Shown here piece by piece: positions 1 to 7,869 of a stretch of 40,546 nt of DNA. The DNA lies in IMG/VR virus record IMGVR_UViG_3300009071_000020, positions 1-40,546 of that record. One strand, 5' to 3'. The translations under genes were made by a program, and so were the position numbers. Origin of the DNA: a virus. The notes beneath the pieces are model-generated. The model was given only the letters and a program-made list of their open reading frames with translations, was not told the DNA's origin and made no database searches. Numbering within the stretch: position 1 is the first letter of the stretch; the number at the start of each line of letters is the position of its first letter.

Positions 1-1026
1 AAACTCTAAATTAAATTTGTCAAGTGCAAATAGAGCTTTATATTGTTCTACTAAGCTATTCTTGGGTTCTGTTAGTACTTTGACCAAGTCATCTTCAGTT
101 AATTCACGCAATACACTTACACATGGAATTCTACCAACAAATTCTGGTATTAATCCGTACTGTACTAAGTCTCGTGTTTCCAGGTGTTCTTCCCATTGGT
201 GTTCACTTAGTGATTTGTCAGTAAATCCAATCTTACTTTTACCTAACCGTTGCATTACCTGATTGTCTAAACCAACAAATGCTCCACTTACAATAAACAA
301 GATATCCTTGGTATTTATTTCTATAGTTTCTGGATTAGCTTGTGGCTTATTTGGTACCTTTACCACAGTGCCTTCCATTAACTTGAGTAAACTTTGCTGT
401 ACGCCTTCGCCACTCACATCTCTGCTCAGTGATACCATGTCGTTACGCTTTGCTTTTTTATCAATCTCGTCTACATAGATAATACCAATTTGTGCTTTTT
501 CAATATTATAATCAGCAGCTTGAACTAGGCGCTGGATTAGTACCTCAGCATCGTCCCCGGCATATCCACTCTCAGTAATAGTAGTTGCATCAGTAATAAC
601 AAACGGCACTTCCAGTACTTTACTTAGAGTTTGGGCAATCAAAGTTTTACCTACGCCTGTGGGTCCTAATAATAACAAGTTACTTTTTTGTATGTCAACA
701 TCACCATCATTTAATAATACCCGCTTGTAATGGTTATATACTGCTACGCTTACGCCTTTTTTAACATGATCCTGACCAATTATATATTTGTTTAAATGCT
801 CGTGTATTTTTGGAGGAGATATTCCACCAATATTTCGTTTAATATTATTAATAATTTTAGTTCGACTATGGCGGCGCCGCTTCTTTTCTAGAATGTCATG
901 ACTCAACCCAACACATTTATCACAAATATGTATCTGCGGCGATTCGCCTTGCAGTAACTGGCTTACTTCATCATTTGCTTTTCCACAAAAGTTGCAGTAG
1001 GGGTTATTGGATATCAGCTGGACCAT
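1..1026 (-). CDS. clpX: ATP-dependent Clp protease ATPase subunit ClpX (partial)
   Basis: AAA+ unfoldase that feeds substrates to ClpP. The reading frame is open through the left window edge: 342 codons are visible, about 80 short of a full ClpX. Visible features: N-terminal zinc-binding domain with Cys11/14 and Cys35/38; Walker A GPTGVGKT (121-128); pore-1 loop GYAG (154-157); Walker B ending VDE (about 182-187); the ClpP-docking IGF tripeptide (266-268); arginine finger in PEFVGR (to 299). Two departures from E. coli ClpX: the pore loop reads GYAG instead of GYVG, and the RKH loop is replaced by a shorter segment around 224-238. The start ATG lies inside the end of the upstream gene (23-base overlap), so translation is probably coupled. 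With clpP at 5849-6463 the phage could assemble its own ClpXP. The family call is very secure. Confidence 0.97.
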   Translation of the reverse strand, partial: MVQLISNNPYCNFCGKANDEVSQLLQGESPQIHICDKCVGLSHDILEKKRRRHSRTKIINNIKRNIGGISPPKIHEHLNKYIIGQDHVKKGVSVAVYNHYKRVLLNDGDVDIQKSNLLLLGPTGVGKTLIAQTLSKVLEVPFVITDATTITESGYAGDDAEVLIQRLVQAADYNIEKAQIGIIYVDEIDKKAKRNDMVSLSRDVSGEGVQQSLLKLMEGTVVKVPNKPQANPETIEINTKDILFIVSGAFVGLDNQVMQRLGKSKIGFTDKSLSEHQWEEHLETRDLVQYGLIPEFVGRIPCVSVLRELTEDDLVKVLTEPKNSLVEQYKALFALDKFNLEF

Positions 1027-1441
1027 AAAATTCTTTTTTTATCATTTGTTCGACTTCTTCCCAGTTTTGTAGTATCGGATATTTAGCTTGAACATTCAAC
1101 AAGCGAATTGCATCTAATTTTTTATTTTTGGGAGAGTAAAATGCAACAAAACCGTTCTCTTTTGCAGTTGCAGCTAAAATATCAGTCCACTGGCACGTGT
1201 CTAGATCAACAATCATAATATCAACTGAACGGCTAACATACCAGAGCCAAGGGAGAGATTGCTCATTGGTTGGTGTTTGTTGTACATAAAATATAATACT
1301 ACTGGTAATACACTTTTCAATTAGTAGTTTTACATCATCAACAAACTTTTTTTGATTACTAATTATCATTATACTAATGCCATTGTCTGTCAGCATTAAG
1401 TCGGGGCTAGTTACAGTGTAACTGCTGTTGTCTCGTTTCAT
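1004..1441 (-). CDS. hypothetical protein, 145 aa, upstream of clpX
   Basis: I do not recognise a family. The 145-residue product has alternating hydrophobic strands (for example ISIMIISN and VDIMIVDLD) and acidic/amphipathic stretches. This suggests a small cytoplasmic alpha/beta fold, loosely like a receiver domain, but no phosphoacceptor pattern can be claimed. It starts with ATG overlapping the stop of the membrane/coiled-coil gene by 4 bases (ATGA), and its own end overlaps the clpX start. It is therefore the third cistron of a four-gene run that ends in clpX. The position suggests it is made together with ClpX, but a functional link is only inference. Confidence 0.75.
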   Translation of the reverse strand: MKRDNSSYTVTSPDLMLTDNGISIMIISNQKKFVDDVKLLIEKCITSSIIFYVQQTPTNEQSLPWLWYVSRSVDIMIVDLDTCQWTDILAATAKENGFVAFYSPKNKKLDAIRLLNVQAKYPILQNWEEVEQMIKKEFYGPADIQ

Positions 1442-3315
1442 TTTTTACCTATATTAATTTCTTTGGTTAATGCTTGATACACTTGTTGTATAGTTTCTTC
1501 ATCTGCGACTTCGAGCATTTTCTCAATTTCACCGGTTCCATCTGCATTAATAATATCTTTTACTGCAATGCGTTCAGTAGGTACATTGGATGACGGCCAT
1601 AAGCCTTCTTGTTTCATATTAGCTACTGTTTTTCCAACTTGATTCAGGGTTGCTTCTCTATGCGCTTGCTTTCTTGATTTGTTGTTTAATTCATACTGTT
1701 GTTGATCAATAAGGTAGTTTTTCTTGCCTGTTTCTTCGTCAATAGTGTATTGCTGTCCTTGGTCGTCAACAAACACTACTGACTCAGCTACAGTCTGTGG
1801 TTCTGGTTTTTCTGTGACTGCTGGTTCTACAATTGGCTCTGGTTCTATCTTTTTATCTTTTATTACTTTCTTTCGCTTGCTTGGATTGTTTTCTACAAGT
1901 GTGATACCAGCAATAACAAGAACAATTGCTAATGGATCAAATACAAATACCAATAGTAATATAACCCAACGTACTGCCTCCTCCAACATGTTTTCTGCAC
2001 CGGATCCATATACCAACTCAGCAATATATTTAACTGGACCAACCTCTGCTTCAAGTTGTCTTGCAGTTGCCTCTAAAGTATACTTTTGTTCAATGAGAAT
2101 GTCAATAGCAGAATTAGCAGATTTAATTTTATCAGTCTCTGCTTGAATAGTGTCTTCAACTTGATTGTCGGCACCGATTTGTATATTATTACGCAGGCGC
2201 TGTATTAGTTCTTGGCTTGCCAATACCTGTGCATCTGCACTATTTCTAATTCTAGCAATTTCATCTCTTGCTGTTGCGATTGCAGGAGACTCTGTAGAAC
2301 GCACTTCTTCAATCTTACCCAGCATTGTTACTTCACGTTGTTTAAGTGTAGGTATTTGTGTTGTGCGAATGTTGTCAACCACGTTAGCTAATCGCTTACG
2401 TTCAGCTTCAACTTGTCCAGTTGCATCTACCCGTATTTTAGATACATCTGTTTGTATTTGTGTGATGCGCTCACGTTGTGCATCAACCCAAGCTACCAAT
2501 GCTCTGCGTGTGTTGTTACCAAATGCTCCGTCACTTGTTACTCCGATAATCGCCTGTCCAGCACGTACTTGTTCACGCTCTTTGCTTTGTAGTTGATTGG
2601 TTACACGGATAATTTCTTGCTCAATGCTTGTGATGTTGTTTAGTAACGGCTCAACTGTTGAAGTATCTGCATTTAGTGTTGTAATTTTTTGTTCATATTC
2701 ATTGGCAGTTGCCTCGAGCCTTAATACTTCTGCTTTTATGCTAGTAAGTTGTTCTTCATACGGGGCAGTACGAGTTGCATCATCAGATCTTGCATTTTGT
2801 ATAATAAGGTTTTGTTCTTCAATTGCAGGTTGAATGCGGATGTATGTGTTGTCAATACGCTGTTGTTCAGTATTGATTTGTTCTTGCAGACTGTCATTTT
2901 CATTACCAGTACTGGTTTCTGCTTTTATAATTTTTTGTTCCGCTCTAGCAATGATTGATTCATTACGTGCGATATCAGTATTAATACGTTCAATCTGAGC
3001 CACGCCCTCAGTCGCTAAACTTGTTTGTTCAATATGTGCTTTGGATAGGAAACCAAAGATTCCCATGCTCGTGATGAACATTAATGTTAATACTGCTACA
3101 GTCAAATATGTTTTAATGAGAAATGCTGCTTGCTTCCAATACAAATGTAACCACACTGCTGAAGTTAGCTTTCCTATTTCCAACACAACACCCATAATAA
3201 TAATAGGCACCATGGCACTAGCAAAGATTGCCACTAACCCAATAATACTATAATATGCTGCAACTATACTAATTGACAGGGCGGCAAATATTGTCCAAAA
3301 GCCGTATAATCTCAT
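1438..3315 (-). CDS. Large membrane protein with long coiled coil
   Basis: A 625-residue protein. The first ~105 residues hold about four hydrophobic helices (for example AALSISIVAAYYSIIGLVAI and LTVAVLTLMFITSMGIFGFL). A long coiled-coil region follows, rich in Glu, Gln, Ile and Arg (about 110-435), then another strongly hydrophobic segment (about 445-470) and a charged cytoplasmic-type tail. Inside the coil, around 253-280, GVTSDGAFGNNTRRAL resembles the core of a peptidoglycan-binding repeat (DGxFGxxTRRA). From memory, proteins of this layout occur in T4-like marine cyanophages; the role is unknown. It overlaps the nuclease gene before it (ATGA) and the 145-aa gene after it, so the operon is compact. 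Possible roles are envelope interaction or a virion/injection protein. The gene is certain, the function is not. Confidence 0.88.
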   Translation of the reverse strand: MRLYGFWTIFAALSISIVAAYYSIIGLVAIFASAMVPIIIMGVVLEIGKLTSAVWLHLYWKQAAFLIKTYLTVAVLTLMFITSMGIFGFLSKAHIEQTSLATEGVAQIERINTDIARNESIIARAEQKIIKAETSTGNENDSLQEQINTEQQRIDNTYIRIQPAIEEQNLIIQNARSDDATRTAPYEEQLTSIKAEVLRLEATANEYEQKITTLNADTSTVEPLLNNITSIEQEIIRVTNQLQSKEREQVRAGQAIIGVTSDGAFGNNTRRALVAWVDAQRERITQIQTDVSKIRVDATGQVEAERKRLANVVDNIRTTQIPTLKQREVTMLGKIEEVRSTESPAIATARDEIARIRNSADAQVLASQELIQRLRNNIQIGADNQVEDTIQAETDKIKSANSAIDILIEQKYTLEATARQLEAEVGPVKYIAELVYGSGAENMLEEAVRWVILLLVFVFDPLAIVLVIAGITLVENNPSKRKKVIKDKKIEPEPIVEPAVTEKPEPQTVAESVVFVDDQGQQYTIDEETGKKNYLIDQQQYELNNKSRKQAHREATLNQVGKTVANMKQEGLWPSSNVPTERIAVKDIINADGTGEIEKMLEVADEETIQQVYQALTKEINIGKK

Positions 3316-3665
3316 TTTAAATAATATGGATTAGCAAATCCACGCTCCACCAATGTATCATTTATATTAGTCGTTTCCTGTGTTTCAGGATCAATAGAAT
3401 ATATAATTCCCAAGATCCTTCCAAACTTTCCTCGTTTATTTAATATAGTTTCAACAATAAATTCAGAGGTCAATAATTCAGTTAAGCATTGTTTTGATCC
3501 CAAGCCTAATATTTTTTCTTCTTCATTTTTAGATCTACTAGTGGGAGTATCAATACCATATAATCGGATCCGCTGTTTGACAAAAACACTAAATCCAAGA
3601 TCAATCTCAGCATCGATTGTGTCACCATCAATGACTCTAATTAATTTTGCTTTATATGTATACAT
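3312..3665 (-). CDS. Staphylococcal nuclease (thermonuclease)-like protein, intracellular
   Basis: A 117-residue SNase-fold protein. The family landmarks are clear: RVIDGDTIDAEIDLG (calcium-binding aspartates and the first OB-fold strands), RIRLYGIDTP (catalytic-arginine region), then KRGKFGRILG and a C-terminal LVERGFANPY. It has no signal peptide, unlike the second SNase-like gene at 17494-17943. SNase enzymes cleave DNA and RNA with calcium; here it might act on host nucleic acid or in DNA processing. It is the first gene of the operon leading to clpX, and its stop overlaps the next start in ATGA. Upstream lie a hairpin with a T-run (3683-3706) and a near-consensus late box (3714-3721). 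Confidence 0.88.
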   Translation of the reverse strand: MYTYKAKLIRVIDGDTIDAEIDLGFSVFVKQRIRLYGIDTPTSRSKNEEEKILGLGSKQCLTELLTSEFIVETILNKRGKFGRILGIIYSIDPETQETTNINDTLVERGFANPYYLK

Positions 3666-3682
3666 GCGCTTTACCTTTGTTT

Positions 3683-3706
3683 AAAAAAAGATACACATGT
3701 ATCTTC
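3683..3706 (-). terminator. Hairpin with T-run after the P-loop kinase gene
   Basis: On the minus strand an AGATACA/TGTATCT inverted repeat is followed directly by seven T residues. It lies 45-65 bases after the stop of the 3751-4434 gene and about 20 bases before the SNase start. It reads as a Rho-independent terminator. If transcription instead starts at the box at 3714-3721, it would be a 5'-end hairpin. Confidence 0.65.
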
Positions 3707-3713
3707 CATATAT

Positions 3714-3721
3714 TATTTATT
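3714..3721 (-). promoter_or_regulatory. Near-consensus T4-type late promoter box
   Basis: The minus strand reads AATAAATA, one mismatch from TATAAATA. It lies 49 bases upstream of the SNase start in an intergenic gap. The expected start of transcription falls just before the 3683-3706 hairpin. Confidence 0.35.
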
Positions 3722-3750
3722 ACTTTATCAGCAATCCAAATATTACTACT

Positions 3751-4434
3751 TTATTTTTTATTATCCTGTATCCAACGTTTGGCGGCTGGCATCTTGGGAG
3801 GTGTACCCAAAAATTTACGTAGATTTTTGTCTACTTCTTGGAAGTTTTCTGCGCGATCTGGATCTTCCAATCCACCCGAATTATCAACAACTAGGAAATT
3901 TGCCGCGCCAAACAGTTGTTGAAATTTCATAAGGTTCTGTTGTACAGATTGCCACATTTTAGTGACCATCTCAGCGGGTATACTTCTTGCTCGAGCTTGG
4001 TTACGTTGTTGTGCTACTGCTTCGCTGGTGTTGACAAAAATCATCAGTGTGTCATAGCCAAGTTCTTTGAGTGCTTTGTTTGCTTTGGATACTTTGGCAA
4101 CATCTTTACCAGTGCCGTCGATAATAAGACCCAAGCGTCCATCCAGGTAGATATTTTCACGCTTTTTAGTAAGTGACTTGGCACGGTCTCGTGTCTCTTG
4201 TCCTTGTGGACTAGCAATAACTTCTGGATCACTCATATCCATGTCATGCTTTTGCATCAAATATTCGTAGATTTCATCACTATTGACACTTTTAAGACCA
4301 GAACCAGCAAGCATCCGGTTGGCGACAAAACTTTTGCCACTGCCAGGACCACCTGCTAGGAATACTGCTTTAAAAATGTGAGGATCGTTGGGACCTTCTT
4401 CAATCTGCTGTTCTAGTATATCATGTATTTTCAT
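3751..4434 (-). CDS. Zeta-toxin-like P-loop kinase
   Basis: A 227-residue P-loop NTPase with Walker A GGPGSGKS (about residues 29-36), then SVNSDEIYEYL and LIIDGTGKD, the layout of the zeta toxin/polynucleotide-kinase group of small-molecule kinases. The substrate is unknown; zeta toxins phosphorylate UDP-amino sugars, and phage members may have other substrates. The N-terminus MKIHDILEQQIEEG resembles the capsid-targeting leader of T4 internal head proteins, seen also on other proteins in this window, so the protein may be packaged. It starts 8 bases after the stop of the virion-like gene 4443-5291. A CATAAATA box at 4440-4447 overlaps that stop and is too close to the start to count as a convincing promoter. 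Confidence 0.82.
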   Translation of the reverse strand: MKIHDILEQQIEEGPNDPHIFKAVFLAGGPGSGKSFVANRMLAGSGLKSVNSDEIYEYLMQKHDMDMSDPEVIASPQGQETRDRAKSLTKKRENIYLDGRLGLIIDGTGKDVAKVSKANKALKELGYDTLMIFVNTSEAVAQQRNQARARSIPAEMVTKMWQSVQQNLMKFQQLFGAANFLVVDNSGGLEDPDRAENFQEVDKNLRKFLGTPPKMPAAKRWIQDNKK

Positions 4435-4442
4435 GCCGATAT

Positions 4443-5291
4443 TTATGCAGGGTTGTCAATTAGGATTACACAAAATGAACTACTTACTAGTGAATTATTT
4501 GTAGTACTGTAAGCACGAACTTCAATATCATCACATTCATTTACTACAATTGGGATATTATAGTTTTTAGCATATGTTGTTGCGCTTACTGTGATAATAT
4601 CACGAGCATTCCAACTACCGTCGCCTGGTGCATCTGGATCACGTGTCATAAGCATTGCAATTGCATCTGTATTTTGTTTACCAGCACCAACAGTCCATTG
4701 TGTAATATAACCTGTCTTACCTGCCGGAATTGTATATTGTGCCATAAACGTTTGTCCACGTCCTGCTGCATTTGAACCTGTTCCATCAATGCCGATAATT
4801 GCTAATACTGTTGATGTATCATCACTAGTAATACTGATAGTTCCTTCGTTAACACCACTAGAACCTGCTGTTAATATTTTAACACGAAACACACGTTTAA
4901 ATGCTCCAATGGTGGTTGTGCCAACATCAACTGTTTCCACAACAACTTCACCTGCTTGATTCATGCCTTGTATCTCTACAATTCTAGCACCAGAACCAGC
5001 TGGCGCATCTTCTATGCTATCACTTGTTACAGTAAGTGTTTCGGCTGTTTCAATGTATGTGTAAATTCCGCCGCCGTCCCAGATGGTTTCTTTATCACTG
5101 TCTACGTCTAGGTTCATACCAAACTTTTCAATATGGCTTACGCCGTCAATATCGCCGTCTGCTAGTTGTATACCCCAACCAAAGTTATTTCCAATAACTC
5201 GTAGTGCAGGAAGTCCTGCAGCGTTGTATTCCATTGCGCGGTTTGGTCCGCTTAAATTTGGATCTTTATGTGGATGTTGATAATCACTCAT
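4443..5291 (-). CDS. Putative virion structural protein (fibre/decoration type)
   Basis: A 282-residue protein dominated by short beta strands and Thr/Ser/Gly/Ala-rich segments, with no enzyme motif. It carries the pattern DSIEDAPAGSGARIVEIQG followed by RVKILTAGSSGVNEGTISI and later a TIPAGKTGYIT strand. From memory, this pattern recurs in head- or tail-associated structural proteins of marine phages, where the strands form trimeric beta structures. A virion location is inferred from composition and family resemblance. It precedes the zeta-toxin-like gene by 8 bases and follows the 5303-5779 gene closely, so the three are likely co-transcribed. Confidence 0.75.
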   Translation of the reverse strand: MSDYQHPHKDPNLSGPNRAMEYNAAGLPALRVIGNNFGWGIQLADGDIDGVSHIEKFGMNLDVDSDKETIWDGGGIYTYIETAETLTVTSDSIEDAPAGSGARIVEIQGMNQAGEVVVETVDVGTTTIGAFKRVFRVKILTAGSSGVNEGTISITSDDTSTVLAIIGIDGTGSNAAGRGQTFMAQYTIPAGKTGYITQWTVGAGKQNTDAIAMLMTRDPDAPGDGSWNARDIITVSATTYAKNYNIPIVVNECDDIEVRAYSTTNNSLVSSSFCVILIDNPA

Positions 5292-5302
5292 TGTTTAATT
5301 CC

Positions 5303-5779
5303 TTACCATTTTCTACAAGACCAATAACGTGCTTTTGTCTTTGGTCCTGGATTGTCACAATTATGTCTTGCTCTAAAACTCTTACGTGCTTTGGGATTAT
5401 TTTTTCGAATCTTCATAGCTTTGCCTTTGACACTGCTTCCGCCGTGACCAAAGTTAACTTTCTTAACGTTTCCTGTTTTTGGGTCCTTAACATATACTTT
5501 AAACTTCTTTACATCGCCTTGCATTGGCTTGTTTAGTTTAACAGTACGTCCTTGATATTCCGCTTCAAAAAGTTCACTTTCGCACAGGCTATAACCCAAG
5601 TAACCATAATCTTCAAAAAATTCTTCGTCACATTCATAAGTGTATTCTGTTTCACTTACTTTAACACAATTATTAACACGCTTGCCACCTTTCATTTTGG
5701 TGCCATCCTTACGGTAGCCCTTCCAACATGATGGATCTAAACGTTGTTCTGCTTCTGTTACGAATTCATCAATTTTCAT
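5303..5779 (-). CDS. Small phage protein with capsid-targeting-like N-terminus
   Basis: I chose the internal ATG at 5779 because AAGGAAG sits just upstream. The longer frame (to 5830) would run through the 5801-5820 hairpin. The 158-residue product begins MKIDEFVTEAEQ, very like the T4 capsid-targeting leader, which ends in a hydrophobic-x-Glu cleavage site. It is then Lys/Arg-rich and Cys-containing: a WKGYRKDGTKMKGG segment near the start and a RKSFRARHNCDNPGPK...RYWSCRKW C-terminus. From memory, this C-terminal pattern recurs in T4-like marine phages. Likely an internal head or structural protein; the exact role is unknown. Confidence 0.8.
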   Translation of the reverse strand: MKIDEFVTEAEQRLDPSCWKGYRKDGTKMKGGKRVNNCVKVSETEYTYECDEEFFEDYGYLGYSLCESELFEAEYQGRTVKLNKPMQGDVKKFKVYVKDPKTGNVKKVNFGHGGSSVKGKAMKIRKNNPKARKSFRARHNCDNPGPKTKARYWSCRKW

Positions 5780-5800
5780 TTTATGCTTCCTTAGATGATA

Positions 5801-5820
5801 AAGGGGAGCAGAAGCTCCCC
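5801..5820 (-). terminator. Hairpin AGGGGAGC/GCTCCCCT after clpP
   Basis: A perfect 8-bp stem with a 4-base loop, followed on the minus strand by TTTATC. It lies 29 bases after the clpP stop, so it may terminate clpP transcripts. It also lies between the near-consensus late box (5832-5839) and the start of the next gene, so it would be the extreme 5' structure of a late transcript. Confidence 0.6.
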
Positions 5821-5831
5821 TACTATACATC

Positions 5832-5839
5832 TATTTATG
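5832..5839 (-). promoter_or_regulatory. Near-consensus T4-type late promoter box
   Basis: Minus strand CATAAATA, one mismatch from TATAAATA, in the gap after clpP and 53 bases before the start at 5779. The predicted transcript would begin just ahead of the 5801-5820 hairpin. Confidence 0.4.
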
Positions 5840-5848
5840 CATATTTAA

Positions 5849-6463
5849 TTATTTTTTAACGATAACCTTGTCTGCCAAGCCCCATTCAACTGCTTCTGAT
5901 GCTGATAGGAATGTATCAAACTTCATTGTCTCAAACATATCTTCATATGTCTTGCCCGCTGTATTGTGCTTGACATATGTTTCAGTAAGCTGACGATTTA
6001 GTTTTTTGCTTTCTTCAAAGCTGCGGATTGCGTCTTCCATCTCAAGTTCTTGTACATGTACACTGCCGCTTGTACCACGTGTACCTGAGCTAACACGGTG
6101 AATCATTGTACGACTGTTGGGCAATACAAGACGCTTGCCGGGTTCACCTGCCATTGCCAAGAAGCTGCCCATACTGCATGCTTGTCCCATTACAATTGTT
6201 GATACTGGTGCATTGATAAACTGCATTGTATCGTAAATCGCAAGGCCGCTTGTTACACTACCGCCTGGGCTGTTAATATAGAAGTTGATATCTTCTTCAC
6301 TGTTTTGTGATTCTAGGAAAAGCATTTGTGCTACTACTAAGTTTGCACTGTTATCGTTTACTTCGCCGTTGAGCATTACAATACGGTCTTTGAGTAGACG
6401 GCTGTAAATGTCGTATGAACGTTCACCACGTCCTGTTTGTTCTACCACCATAGGTACTAGCAT
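5849..6463 (-). CDS. clpP: ATP-dependent Clp protease proteolytic subunit ClpP
   Basis: Complete 204-residue serine protease, close to the usual length of bacterial ClpP (about 200). The catalytic triad is visible: Ser97 in GQACSMGS, His122 in MIHRVSSG and Asp183 in KFDTFLSA. The NSPGGSV oxyanion loop and the C-terminal [12 protein letters not shown] are typical. The normal small residue before the nucleophile is Cys here (GQACS rather than GQAAS). Tetradecamers of ClpP degrade substrates delivered by ClpX. The ClpX at the left edge retains the IGF docking loop, so a phage ClpXP pair is plausible. A TTGACA-containing promoter overlaps the end of the upstream gene, giving clpP its own expression unit closed by the 5801-5820 hairpin. 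Confidence 0.97.
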   Translation of the reverse strand: MLVPMVVEQTGRGERSYDIYSRLLKDRIVMLNGEVNDNSANLVVAQMLFLESQNSEEDINFYINSPGGSVTSGLAIYDTMQFINAPVSTIVMGQACSMGSFLAMAGEPGKRLVLPNSRTMIHRVSSGTRGTSGSVHVQELEMEDAIRSFEESKKLNRQLTETYVKHNTAGKTYEDMFETMKFDTFLSASEAVEWGLADKVIVKK

Positions 6464-6495
6464 GTTTGTTTTCCTTTTTAGATTGTATACTATAT

Positions 6496-6524
6496 AATTT
6501 ATAGTATGACTGTGTTTATGTCAA
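6496..6524 (-). promoter_or_regulatory. Candidate sigma70-type promoter of clpP
   Basis: A perfect -35 TTGACA (6519-6524, minus strand) overlaps the stop of the upstream gene. The AT-rich segment containing TATAAATT (about 6496-6503) follows at 15-17 bases. The -10 is less clean than at other promoters here, and TATAAATT is one mismatch from a late box, so early, late or dual use is possible. Confidence 0.5.
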
Positions 6525-7393
6525 TATATTTTTTTTGTATTGTACCTAGCTTGTAAATCAAAGATAATACTGTAACGGGTATCTAAATTTGGATCTGGGT
6601 TGTGTGTCATGCCATGTGTAGTAACTTTCCAGCCGCTTCGTTCTGCATGCTCGCCGAACATCCACAGCATCTGGTTGTTTTCCAAACCATCCATTGTTTC
6701 CCATTTCTCAGTTTTTGTATTTTTTGCATGAAACTCCACATAATTTTCTCCTAGATGTAAACCAGCCAATGTCTCGTCACAATGCTCGTCACCAAAACGT
6801 TCAGTATTGTGAGCTCTGTGTTCTGATCTATTTGCATCATTGGCTGTAGGAGTACTGTACTCAATAATCATTAGTTTATGCAATACACGTCCCCAATCGG
6901 GCTTTTGTTCACTATAGCATTCGTCGGTATAATATTCAAGAATTGGTTTAAAATCCGTATGCATGTTTACAAAATACTGCAATTCTTCAGGTGCCGTTTC
7001 ATTTAACTTGTCCGCAGTCCAATCAAAGATATACACTTTGCGGCGCTGGACATAGTCATCAGCATCGCCAATATCACCATGCCAGTCAGTTGGTCCCACC
7101 ATCGTGTCTATATCATAACCGTACACAGGTCCCTGATGCCAGTGAGAAAAACTTTTATCAGGAATGTTTTCATCCTTCCAATTCTCAACTACTGGAGATT
7201 CATCATTCTCAATATTATTGATTTCAAAAAATACATCTGTATTCATCTTCTTCATTAGACGTTCAGCCATCGCAAACCGATCTTTATACTTGGTTGCCAA
7301 TAGTTGACTATCCACAATAGGCCACTCTCCAGTTTCCTGCATTGACCTCAATTCTTCATTTTGAAATACTTTTTCATTCATATTGTTTTGCAT
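6521..7393 (-). CDS. 2-oxoglutarate/Fe(II)-dependent oxygenase-like protein
   Basis: A 290-residue protein. Its C-terminal half carries the facial-triad pattern of 2OG-Fe(II) oxygenases: an HxD (HCD in GDEHCDETLAGLHLG), a distal His in GWKVTTHGMTHNP and an Arg that could bind 2-oxoglutarate in DTRYSIIFDLQ. These follow an EFHAKN...MLWMFGEHA core of jelly-roll-type strands. The N-terminal half is Trp/Asp-rich and unassigned. The substrate is unknown. The start overlaps the end of the upstream gene (20 bases). The next ATG, at 7381, is an alternative start. One of four such proteins in the window. Confidence 0.72.
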   Translation of the reverse strand: MQNNMNEKVFQNEELRSMQETGEWPIVDSQLLATKYKDRFAMAERLMKKMNTDVFFEINNIENDESPVVENWKDENIPDKSFSHWHQGPVYGYDIDTMVGPTDWHGDIGDADDYVQRRKVYIFDWTADKLNETAPEELQYFVNMHTDFKPILEYYTDECYSEQKPDWGRVLHKLMIIEYSTPTANDANRSEHRAHNTERFGDEHCDETLAGLHLGENYVEFHAKNTKTEKWETMDGLENNQMLWMFGEHAERSGWKVTTHGMTHNPDPNLDTRYSIIFDLQARYNTKKIY

Positions 7394-7703
7394 ACTTTGC
7401 TTTTACCTTTCCAGCTTTCGTAAAGAATTCTTTTCTTACACTTTGTAAACTGCCTCCAACCCGTCCGGGATATTCACCGAGATATGTTCCTGCGCTTAAA
7501 TCATCTTTACTGATATAATGCTTATGAAAATGTTCAATATCATCCCATACAGCTAGCATCGTTTTTCCCATCTCATCAAAGAATCCATCACTTAATATAG
7601 CATCATCTTCTTTATAATAGGCATATGACGCCATGAGGTACCATGGGACCATCATATTTATATTTTTTCTAAAAAGAGATGCAGCATGGTTATCAAGATT
7701 CAT
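7374..7703 (-). CDS. Small conserved phage protein, resembles NAD-ligase Ia segment
   Basis: The start at 7703 is preferred because AAAGGA lies 8-9 bases upstream. The longer frame would overlap the 7693-7857 gene further. The 109-residue product includes YLMASYAYYKEDDAILSDGF followed by FDEMGKTML. This resembles the helical Ia (NMN-binding) segment of NAD-dependent DNA ligases, where a YY...D.P.ISD.EYD pattern occurs. There is no adenylation domain, so this is resemblance only. A perfect TATAAATA lies inside the gene (7655-7662) and was not counted as a promoter. Confidence 0.7.
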   Translation of the reverse strand: MNLDNHAASLFRKNINMMVPWYLMASYAYYKEDDAILSDGFFDEMGKTMLAVWDDIEHFHKHYISKDDLSAGTYLGEYPGRVGGSLQSVRKEFFTKAGKVKAKYAKQYE

Positions 7704-7857
7704 CAGTAAATCCTTTTTTAACATGCTTGGGCCTACGCTTGTATTCATTTGCAGACTTAATAGATTTTTCTCGAAACGGACCGCCGGGATCTCTTACCTG
7801 CTGTGCCAACCAATTACGTTGCTTGGGCGCTTGGGGACGTTTCACTTTCTTGGACAT
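7693..7857 (-). CDS. Small basic phage protein, 54 aa
   Basis: A 54-codon reading frame starting MSKKVKRPQAPKQRNWLAQQ and ending TDES. AAGGAT lies 6-11 bases upstream of its ATG, and its stop overlaps the start of the next gene by 11 bases. The product is rich in Lys, Arg, Pro and Gln with a central GGPF. From memory, similar short KRPxAPKxRN proteins occur in T4-like marine phages; the function is unknown. The spacing fills an otherwise empty gap and the ribosome-binding site is good. Confidence 0.75.
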   Translation of the reverse strand: MSKKVKRPQAPKQRNWLAQQVRDPGGPFREKSIKSANEYKRRPKHVKKGFTDES

Positions 7858-7869
7858 TGTAAATATCCT

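Noticed and set aside
1724-2833. Plus-strand ORFs opposite the coiled-coil gene
   Set aside because: Antisense shadows of a repetitive coding region; low-complexity Ser/Thr/Ile products with no ribosome-binding site.
4440-4447. CATAAATA late-like box
   Set aside because: It overlaps a stop codon and is only 6 bases from the next ATG, too close for a normal late transcript.
5780-5830. N-terminal extension of the 5303-5779 gene
   Set aside because: It would translate the 5801-5820 hairpin; the internal ATG has a strong ribosome-binding site and a phage-type leader sequence.
7655-7662. Perfect TATAAATA on the minus strand
   Set aside because: It lies inside a coding gene with no gene start at a suitable distance; probably chance in AT-rich DNA.
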